Source of the DNA: SZUA-448 sp045627185
GTDB lineage: Bacteria > Bacillota > Clostridia > Lachnospirales > Lachnospiraceae
Assembly: GCA_045627185.1 (NCBI GenBank)
Contig: JAZQNE010000004.1
Coordinates: forward strand, 1-11,026
Reading direction: 5' to 3'
Length of the DNA: 11,026 nt
A program made the translations under genes and the position numbers. Shown here piece after piece: positions 6,591 through 11,026 of the stretch; positions within the stretch are counted from its first letter, which is position 1; each line of letters starts with the position of its first letter. Under the pieces are notes generated by a model, which ran no database searches, was not told where the DNA came from, and saw nothing but the letters and a program-made list of their open reading frames with translations.

Positions 6591-6624
6591 GCCTGCTTTG
6601 CACGGTGTACAACCGCAGGCTTTC
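6591..6624 (+). terminator. Weak hairpin, possible terminator after the metallo-hydrolase gene
   Basis: GCCTGC (6591-6596) pairs with GCAGGC (6615-6620), followed by TTTCTG. The loop is large (18 nt) with partial inner pairing. The short T-run makes termination uncertain. Confidence 0.3.
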
Positions 6625-6639
6625 TGATCGGGAGGAAAA

Positions 6640-7104
6640 ATGGGCGATTACATAAAAAACTTACGTAAGAAAATCGGGCACGAAACGGTTATTATGCCGT
6701 GTGCATGCGTTATTATCGGGGACGGCAAGGGAAATATCCTGCTGCAGAAGCGTCTTGATGACGGCAAATGGGGCTACCACGGCGGTGCCATAGAGGTTGA
6801 TGAAAGTGTTGAGGAAGCCTTAAGACGCGAGGTTTTTGAGGAACTGAACCTTGAACTGAACAAAATTGAACTGCTCGGAATTTATTCCGGCGCAAAATAT
6901 CACCATACATATCCGAACGGAGATGAAACCTCCTGCATCGATATTGTTTATGTATGCCATGATTACAGTGGAAATATGAACTTTTCCGATGGTGAAGTAA
7001 CCCGCACGGAATGGTTCAACAGGGACAATCTTCCTGAAAATCTCAGCGATAATCCGCGCGAACCGATAATGGATTATTTTAAAAAATACTTTCCGCGTGC
7101 TTAA
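6640..7104 (+). CDS. Nudix hydrolase
   Basis: Nudix enzymes cleave nucleoside diphosphates linked to another group, with Mg or Mn. The 154-residue protein has the Nudix box at residues 49-71: Gly49, Glu55, then Arg63-Glu64-Val65 and Glu67-Glu68, so the catalytic acidic residues are intact. The last glycine of the consensus is Asn70, a tolerated but notable change. The sequence DDGKWGYHGGAIEVDES just before is like ADP-ribose/NTP-type family members; the substrate cannot be assigned. GGGAGG at about 6631-6636 gives a good start. Its last codons lie within the 5' arm of the terminator, so it ends the plus-strand run. Confidence 0.92.
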   Translation: MGDYIKNLRKKIGHETVIMPCACVIIGDGKGNILLQKRLDDGKWGYHGGAIEVDESVEEALRREVFEELNLELNKIELLGIYSGAKYHHTYPNGDETSCIDIVYVCHDYSGNMNFSDGEVTRTEWFNRDNLPENLSDNPREPIMDYFKKYFPRA

Positions 7105-7131
7105 ATAAATACATGCGGAAAGTATTTTTTT
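7081..7131. terminator. Strong, probably bidirectional intrinsic terminator
   Basis: Bases 7081-7096 are the exact reverse complement of 7115-7130, a 16-bp stem, and GTG 7097-7099 can add three more pairs with CAT 7112-7114. A run of seven T's (7125-7131) follows on the plus strand and a run of six A's (7081-7086) gives T's on the minus strand. It thus can end both the plus-strand run and the opposing operon that stops at 7188. The Nudix stop codon (7102-7104) lies in its loop. Confidence 0.9.
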
Positions 7132-7187
7132 ACTAAATTGTCCGGCTTTCCGGAAACGTTTGCCTGTTCTCCGGAAAACTTATAAGA

Positions 7188-8054
7188 TTACTTGTTGAAA
7201 GTCACATTGATTGATCCGCTTGTTGATTCAGCACGGAGGCTCTTGGGGCCGTCAGATGAGTTAAATGTAGCATCCAGAAGGTTGTTGTGGCCGCTGACTG
7301 TTTTTGCCTTGATGGAATAGTCACTCTGACTCCCTTCGATGGTTCCTTTGATTGAGCCGGAAGTTGTGGAAAGGCTGATGTTATCTGAAGTTACGTCAAT
7401 GACTTTAACGGAACCGGAAGTGCATTTTGCGGTCAGTGTTTCGCATGAAATATTCTTGAGGGCTACGCTGCCGGAAGATGAATTGAGCAAACATTCACCG
7501 GAGCAGGTGATGTCATCTGCAGAAATGCTTCCGCTTGTTGTTTTTGCGGTAAATGTGCTGCCTGAATTGATTCCGTTAACTTTAATTGCACCGGACGATA
7601 CTTCGGCATAAAAAACAGAGCAGTCGACGGGATCGGATTTTATGCTGCCGCTTGAGGCACTTAATGTAAGTTCACCGCTGAAATCCTTGGGAAGGGTTAC
7701 TGTTGTGGAGTAATCACCGAAATCAAAACTGAAAAAGAAGCCGAACCATTTATTTGTGTGCTTACGTTTGTATGTAAGGGTTCCGTTTGTTTCGGAAATA
7801 TCTACGTTGTCATCACCTTCAGGGATGTGGTAAACGATAACCAGCTTATCTCCGGTGCCTTTTTCAATTTTAACTGTTTCTGAAAGTTCAGATAAATCCA
7901 GATTTTTTGCTGTGCTGCTTTCGTAAGTTTTTTCAATTCTTCCCATTTCTTTGCCTCCTTTGAATAATCCTGTTTTGCTGAGTAAAAAGCCCGCTCCGAG
8001 AAGAATAAGGCCAATTCCCGCAATGATGCATGCGACTTTAAATAATGATTTCAT
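7188..8054 (-). CDS. DUF4097 family beta-strand repeat protein, membrane-anchored
   Basis: The 288-residue protein begins with a short basic stretch and a hydrophobic segment (about 7-25), which anchors it in the membrane or acts as an uncleaved signal; the rest should be outside. Residues from about 125 to the end carry eight copies of a (S/T)SG(S/A)(I/V)-type motif about every 20 residues, as in the DUF4097 beta-helix fold. No sortase motif or clear lipobox was found. Its ATG overlaps the DUF1700 stop by 4 nt (ATGA), with GGAGG 6 nt upstream, so translation is coupled. DUF4097 proteins often follow PadR and DUF1700 genes in Firmicutes and are suspected of envelope-linked roles; the exact function is unknown. 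Confidence 0.88.
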   Translation of the reverse strand: MKSLFKVACIIAGIGLILLGAGFLLSKTGLFKGGKEMGRIEKTYESSTAKNLDLSELSETVKIEKGTGDKLVIVYHIPEGDDNVDISETNGTLTYKRKHTNKWFGFFFSFDFGDYSTTVTLPKDFSGELTLSASSGSIKSDPVDCSVFYAEVSSGAIKVNGINSGSTFTAKTTSGSISADDITCSGECLLNSSSGSVALKNISCETLTAKCTSGSVKVIDVTSDNISLSTTSGSIKGTIEGSQSDYSIKAKTVSGHNNLLDATFNSSDGPKSLRAESTSGSINVTFNK

Positions 8055-8668
8055 TTTTTACCTCCAAAGATTAATTTCTTTAATCCCAAAATAATTGCTT
8101 TACCGAGTTTCAATGTGCCTTTAACAAGTGCTATGGCAGGTTTTATAAGCATAACCGTTATAGAACCGAGTATCAGGCTGCCTCCTAATGTCATAAGTGT
8201 TCCGGGTATTGAACCTAAAACGAAGATATTACGGAAAGATTCAAATAATACTGTTATTGCAGAAAATCCCAGGCTGAGGAGAACTGCGAAAATTGAGAAG
8301 ATAAATATCCAGGGCATCATGTAAAGGACAAGAAGTAATATTAACAGCGTTATTGCGAGAGGAAGCCAGACAGGAGAACCAAGAATCAGCAGAATAATCC
8401 AAAGAGCTGAATTTCCTTTGCTTTTTGCTTCGTTATGGCTTTTTGCCACTTTTTGTTTTACCAGGGTACTGATGGGCTTGTCCCATGAAACTTCTTTAAC
8501 AATTTCTTCAACCGAGCCCATTGCTTCTACGGCAGCCTCTTCTTCCATGCCGTCTTCCATACGGTCACAAATCATTTCGTTGTAATACTCTATAAGGCTG
8601 TCAACGTTATTTATGCGGTCTGCGATGAGCGCTTCACGTAATTTACTTAAGAATTCTTCTTTAAGCAT
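8051..8668 (-). CDS. DUF1700 family membrane protein
   Basis: The start at 8668 gives MLKEEFLSKLREAL, the usual DUF1700 beginning, and 205 residues. The N-terminal 85 residues are a soluble, helical, acidic domain; three to four membrane segments follow at about 87-110, 112-145, 148-176 and perhaps 178-198; the C-terminus is lysine-rich. The frame is open to 8701, adding eleven residues inside the padR frame, but the 8668 ATG has AAAGGA 9 nt upstream and overlaps the padR stop by 8 nt, fitting translational coupling. The function is unknown; in such operons DUF1700 is thought to work with the DUF4097 protein, perhaps as a partner that senses or transmits envelope state (inference). Confidence 0.88.
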   Translation of the reverse strand: MLKEEFLSKLREALIADRINNVDSLIEYYNEMICDRMEDGMEEEAAVEAMGSVEEIVKEVSWDKPISTLVKQKVAKSHNEAKSKGNSALWIILLILGSPVWLPLAITLLILLLVLYMMPWIFIFSIFAVLLSLGFSAITVLFESFRNIFVLGSIPGTLMTLGGSLILGSITVMLIKPAIALVKGTLKLGKAIILGLKKLIFGGKK

Positions 8669-8993
8669 TTCCTTCATTCCTTTCCTGTCTTTCTCTGACA
8701 ATGAATTGATAAATCTCTACGATTTCTTTCCATTCACCCAGAAGCTCTGTAACCTTTTCACGGCCTTTTCCTGTGATGGAGTAGTATTTTCGCAGCCTGC
8801 CGTTGTATTCCTTTGAGTAAACAACAAGCATTTCAGTCTGTTCCAAACGTTTTAAAATCGGATAAAGCGTTGATTCGGTAATTTCTATAAAAGCGCTTAT
8901 GTCTTTTACGAGCTGGTAACCGTACGATTCACCTTTTTCAAGAACCGCAAGCACGCACGCTTCAAGAATTCCGCGTCTTAATTGTGAATCCAT
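8661..8993 (-). CDS. PadR family transcriptional regulator
   Basis: The 110-residue protein is a short PadR repressor (subfamily 2 type). It has the winged helix-turn-helix: GILEACVLAVLEKGESYGYQLVKDI (8-32), recognition helix around ESTLYPILKRLE (40-51), wing NGRLRKYYSITGKG (64-77), then a single C-terminal dimerisation helix. AAGGAGG (8999-9005) stands 5 nt before the ATG. It is the first gene of a three-gene minus-strand operon whose genes overlap end to end. A 25-bp palindrome lies across its own promoter, so autorepression is likely. The ligand is unknown; relatives respond to antibiotics, phenolics or cell-envelope stress. Confidence 0.93.
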   Translation of the reverse strand: MDSQLRRGILEACVLAVLEKGESYGYQLVKDISAFIEITESTLYPILKRLEQTEMLVVYSKEYNGRLRKYYSITGKGREKVTELLGEWKEIVEIYQFIVRERQERNEGNA

Positions 8994-9037
8994 GTGAACC
9001 TCCTTATTAGATATATTTTTGAATGCCTCCCAACGCG

Positions 9038-9062
9038 TAATACTATAACACGCATAGTATTA
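9038..9062. promoter_or_regulatory. Probable PadR operator
   Basis: TAATACTAT (9038-9046) and ATAGTATTA (9054-9062) are a perfect 9-bp inverted repeat with a 7-nt centre. It covers the -10 box and most of the spacer of the padR promoter. Two-fold ATACT/AGTAT-like sites over the own promoter are typical for PadR dimers. Binding is inferred. Confidence 0.75.
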
Positions 9063-9070
9063 TGTGTCAA
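9042..9070 (-). promoter_or_regulatory. Promoter of the padR-DUF1700-DUF4097 operon
   Basis: On the minus strand TTGACA (9070-9065) is a perfect -35 box and TATAGT (9047-9042) a near-perfect -10, with 17 bp between. Transcription would start near 9035, giving a leader of about 42 nt. A promoter this strong normally needs a repressor, in line with the operator over it. Confidence 0.85.
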
Positions 9071-9197
9071 GTGGTATTTTTCTTTTTTTTTCACGGTTGA
9101 ATAACCGGAATGTCGCATTCCTGTGACTTTAGTTATGTGAGGTCCACACGAATGGGAACGATTAAAAAGTTATGAGAAATAATTATAAAAAATACTC
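9071..9197. other. AT-rich intergenic gap between divergent operons
   Basis: Apart from the IS right-end remnant (9123-9147) and the small hairpin beside it (9107-9121), this part of the 433-bp gap between padR and purO holds only AT-rich sequence with a T-rich run (9078-9091). I see no gene, tRNA or further promoter in it. Confidence 0.6.
9123..9147 (+). mobile_element. Remnant of an IS200/IS605-type right end
   Basis: This 25-nt stretch equals 425-449, the right-end hairpin and tail of the TnpB element, at 23 of 25 positions (changes at 9134 and 9144). No tnpB-like coding or omega-RNA-like sequence stands before it: the resemblance stops upstream of 9123, where a small GGAATG-TCG-CATTCC hairpin (9107-9121) lies instead. 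It is best read as a decayed end of a former insertion or as a small non-autonomous element. Confidence 0.6.
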
Positions 9198-9226
9198 TTG
9201 ATTTTCTTGCCGTTATCGAGTATTAT
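9198..9226 (+). promoter_or_regulatory. Promoter of the riboswitch-purO operon
   Basis: TTGATT (9198-9203) and TATTAT (9221-9226) are 17 bp apart. The start would fall near 9233, two bases before the P1 stem of the riboswitch begins, which supports the assignment. Confidence 0.75.
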
Positions 9227-9232
9227 CGTGGT

Positions 9233-9309
9233 GGATTTGTATGACTGGCGGAAAAGTGGGGTCACCCACGGGGAGTACAAATTATCTTAAAAATGCCGAC
9301 CGCCTGGGC
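9233..9309 (+). ncRNA. ZTP riboswitch (pfl motif)
   Basis: The conserved pfl blocks are present: GACTGGCG (9243-9250), CGGGGAG (9269-9275) and the 3' block GCCGACCGCCTGGGC (9295-9309). P1 pairs 9235-9241 with 9276-9282 (7 bp), P2 pairs GTGGG 9256-9260 with CCCAC 9265-9269, P3 pairs GCC 9295-9297 with GGC 9307-9309, and the pseudoknot pairs GGCGG 9247-9251 with CCGCC 9300-9304. The class binds ZTP/ZMP (AICAR ribotide), which builds up when 10-formyl-tetrahydrofolate is short. The genes behind it use AICAR ribotide and its product, exactly the expected context. Its 3' part is shared with a terminator, so ligand binding should turn expression on. Confidence 0.93.
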
Positions 9310-9337
9310 GCCGTATGGGCTACCCGGGCGGTTTTTT
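9300..9337 (+). terminator. Switch terminator of the ZTP riboswitch
   Basis: CCGCCTGGG (9300-9308) pairs with CCCGGGCGG (9323-9331), 9 bp with one U-G, followed by six T's (9332-9337). The 5' arm contains the pseudoknot strand and the 3' strand of P3, so aptamer and terminator cannot form together. Confidence 0.9.
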
Positions 9338-9382
9338 GTGTTCTTTGGGAAGATTGAAGCAGGCCTTTACCCGAAGGAACAC
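9338..9382 (+). promoter_or_regulatory. Second leader hairpin behind the switch terminator
   Basis: GTGTTC (9338-9343) pairs with GAACAC (9377-9382) and the stem goes on with TTTGGG 9344-9349 against CCCGAAG 9370-9376, one bulged G, about 12 pairs. It lies between terminator and purO Shine-Dalgarno site and has no T-run. It may protect the 5' end of the read-through mRNA; the role is not known. Confidence 0.5.
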
Positions 9383-9426
9383 ATGCAGACTCCCGGATCC
9401 CTCGGATTGAAAGGAGTTTTTGCGAC

Positions 9427-10143
9427 ATGGAAAAAATCTCTCTTGCAAAGTATCTTCAGGACGTTTCGTACCCGGGACGCGGCATCGTAATCGGAAAATC
9501 CGATGACGGAAAGTCCGCAGTAACCGCCTACTTCATCATGGGACGAAGCGTAAACAGCCGTAACCGCGTGTTTGTTGAGGATGGAGAGGGCATCCGCACG
9601 GAAGCCTTTGACCCGTCACTCATGGTTGACCCAAGCCTCATTATTTATGCGCCGGTGCGCGTGCTTGGCAATAAGACCATCGTAACAAACGGCGACCAGA
9701 CTGACACTATCTATGAGGGCATGGACAGACAGCTCACCTTTGACCAGCCCCTCCCCACACGTGAATTCGAGCCCGACGCACCCAATTACACACCCAGAAT
9801 TTCAGGCATTATGCACGTTGAAAACGGCACATACAATTATGCTCTTTCAATCCTCAAGAGCAACAACGGCGACCCTTCATCCTGCAACCGTTACACCTTC
9901 GCTTACAATGCTCCCAAGGCCGGTGACGGCAGCTTCATAAGCACTTATATGGGCGACGGAAACCCGCTTCCGAGCTTTGAGGGTGAACCCAAGCTTGTAG
10001 ATATCACCGGCAATATCGATGAATTCACAAACCTCGTATGGAATTCACTGAACGCTGATAATAAGGTTTCCCTGTTTGTCAGGTTTATTAACATTGAGAC
10101 AGGAAAATATGAGACAAGAATCGTAAACAAGAACGTAAAATAA
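9427..10143 (+). CDS. purO: IMP cyclohydrolase, PurO-type
   Basis: The enzyme closes the ring of FAICAR ribotide to IMP, the last step of purine synthesis. The 238-residue protein matches the PurO-like family (PF07826 type), first known from archaea and unrelated to the N-terminal domain of PurH; it also occurs in Clostridia. Family-like stretches are the opening LAKYLQDVSYPGRGIVIG, AYFIMGRSVNSRNRVF at about 36-51, and the C-terminal half with GIMHVENGTYNYALSILKSN. GAAAGGAG at 9409-9416 is 10 nt before the ATG. Control is through the ZTP riboswitch upstream, and the AICAR formyltransferase follows after 65 nt. It ends with tandem TAA codons. The somewhat GC-richer third positions than in the minus-strand operon fit a well-expressed household gene. 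Confidence 0.9.
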   Translation: MEKISLAKYLQDVSYPGRGIVIGKSDDGKSAVTAYFIMGRSVNSRNRVFVEDGEGIRTEAFDPSLMVDPSLIIYAPVRVLGNKTIVTNGDQTDTIYEGMDRQLTFDQPLPTREFEPDAPNYTPRISGIMHVENGTYNYALSILKSNNGDPSSCNRYTFAYNAPKAGDGSFISTYMGDGNPLPSFEGEPKLVDITGNIDEFTNLVWNSLNADNKVSLFVRFINIETGKYETRIVNKNVK

Positions 10144-10188
10144 TAACCGGCGCATCATTGAAAGCTCAATGATTGATCAAAACGGTTA
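10144..10188 (+). other. Intercistronic stem-loop between purO and the formyltransferase gene
   Basis: ATCATTGA (10154-10161) and TCAATGAT (10166-10173) form a perfect 8-bp stem with an AAGC loop; TAACCG 10144-10149 can pair with CGGTTA 10183-10188 outside it. No T-run follows, so it is not an intrinsic terminator. It could stabilise or process the mRNA and tune the two genes differently. Confidence 0.5.
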
Positions 10189-10208
10189 AAGACGAGAGGA
10201 GAAAAATC

Positions 10209-11026
10209 ATGAAAGAACTTGAATTAAAATATGGCTGCAACCCTAATCAGAAGCCTTCCAAAATATTCTGCAACAATGGCGGCGAGCTGCCCATTAAGGT
10301 TCTTAACGGCAAGCCCGGTTACATCAACTTCATGGATGCTTTAAACGGATGGCAGCTTGTACGCGACTTAAAGCGTGCTACAGGCCTTCCTTCGGCAACA
10401 TCGTTCAAACATGTATCACCTGCCGGAGCAGCCGTAGGAAAGCCCTTGAGCGACGTTCTGAAGAAGATTTACTGGGTAGATGACCTTCCCGAGCTTTCAC
10501 CCATCGCATGTGCTTATGCACGCGCACGTGGCGCTGACCGTATGTCATCCTACGGCGATTTCATTGCTCTTTCGGATGTATGCGATGTTTCAGCCGCTCA
10601 GCTTATCAAGCGTGAGTATTCGGACGGTATAATCGCTCCCGGATATGAACCCGAAGCACTTGAAATCCTCAAAGAGAAGAAGAAGGGTGCTTATGCTGTT
10701 ATTGAAATCGATCCGAATTATGAGCCCGAGGCACTTGAACACAAGGATGTATTCGGAATCACCTTCGAGCAGGGCAGAAATGACCTTGTTGTAACAGATG
10801 AGCTTGTTTCAAACATAGTTACTGAGAACAAAGATCTTCCCGAGGCTGCAAAGATTGATATGAAGGTGGCTCTTACCACGCTTAAATACACCCAGTCAAA
10901 CTCAGTATGCTACGTAAAGGACGGACAGGCAATCGGCGTTGGTGCAGGCCAGCAGTCACGTATCCACTGTACACGTCTTGCAGGCAGCAAGGCTGACATC
11001 TGGCTTCTCCGTCAGTGCCCGAAGGT
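10209..11026 (+). CDS. purH: Phosphoribosylaminoimidazolecarboxamide (AICAR) formyltransferase, stand-alone; 3' end outside window
   Basis: The enzyme moves the formyl group of 10-formyl-tetrahydrofolate to AICAR ribotide, giving FAICAR ribotide for the cyclohydrolase just upstream. The first 272 residues are in view, with no stop, and match the AICAR-transformylase half of PurH from its first residues (LKYGCNPNQKP), so no IMP-cyclohydrolase domain is fused in front. The catalytic Lys-His pair is in SFKHVSPAG (Lys67-His68). Further conserved blocks are YARARGADRMSSYGDF and, near the window end, TQSNSVCYVKDGQAIGVGAGQQSRIHCTRLAGSKAD. A GAGGAG site stands about 7 nt before the ATG. The symbol purH is used for the matching domain only. 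Full-length family members have roughly 390 residues, so about a third is missing here. Confidence 0.95.
   Translation, partial: MKELELKYGCNPNQKPSKIFCNNGGELPIKVLNGKPGYINFMDALNGWQLVRDLKRATGLPSATSFKHVSPAGAAVGKPLSDVLKKIYWVDDLPELSPIACAYARARGADRMSSYGDFIALSDVCDVSAAQLIKREYSDGIIAPGYEPEALEILKEKKKGAYAVIEIDPNYEPEALEHKDVFGITFEQGRNDLVVTDELVSNIVTENKDLPEAAKIDMKVALTTLKYTQSNSVCYVKDGQAIGVGAGQQSRIHCTRLAGSKADIWLLRQCPK

Noticed and set aside
7980..8054. Lipoprotein signal (Cys9) in the DUF4097 protein
   Set aside because: The cysteine is followed, not preceded, by the hydrophobic segment, so it does not form a lipobox.
9293..9490. 65-codon open frame in the purO leader
   Set aside because: It starts inside the riboswitch, runs through the terminator hairpin and into purO in a different frame; no ribosome site was seen.

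Overview
The window looks like a piece of a Clostridia (Firmicutes) chromosome of moderate GC, probably a gut Oscillospiraceae/Ruminococcaceae- or Lachnospiraceae-type organism. The reasons are strong GGAGG ribosome binding sites, consensus sigma-A-type promoters, a PadR-DUF1700-DUF4097 operon, small Firmicutes families (DUF6472, DUF6508), and purine genes in which a PurO-type IMP cyclohydrolase and a free-standing AICAR formyltransferase replace bifunctional PurH, behind a ZTP riboswitch. The taxonomic call is inference.

Layout. 1-449: right end of an IS200/IS605-type element, with the tnpB 3' end, a structured omega-RNA-like region and the right-end hairpin. 450-2400: cysteine synthesis operon cysK-cysE with its own promoter. 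2461-2581: tRNA-Leu(UAG) and a hairpin terminator. 2599-7104: a plus-strand run of a DUF6508-like protein, a YjgR/DUF853 HerA-like ATPase, a small DUF6472 protein, an MccF/LdcA-like S66 peptidase, a metallo-beta-lactamase-fold hydrolase and a Nudix hydrolase, closed by a strong terminator that can work in both directions. 8993-7188 (minus strand): PadR regulator, DUF1700 membrane protein and DUF4097 surface protein, overlapping end to end, behind a near-consensus promoter with a 9+9 bp palindrome across it. 9063-9197: AT-rich gap with a 25-nt fossil of an IS right end related to the one at 425-449. 9198-11026: promoter, ZTP riboswitch with an overlapping switch terminator, purO-like gene, and the start of the AICAR formyltransferase gene, which leaves the window.

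How the genes work together. CysE makes O-acetylserine and CysK turns it into cysteine. The AICAR formyltransferase and the IMP cyclohydrolase carry out the last two steps to IMP; their leader senses ZTP, the alarm for 10-formyl-tetrahydrofolate shortage, which is the cofactor of the formyltransferase. The PadR operon looks like a self-repressed envelope module. No function links the genes of the 2599-7104 run with certainty; they may only be co-transcribed.

I found no clearly new system. The best points for a second look are the complete and testable riboswitch architecture, the PadR operator, the IS right-end fossil, the perfect 12-bp inverted repeat at the cysK promoter, and the terminator-like hairpin lying between two candidate starts of the metallo-hydrolase gene.
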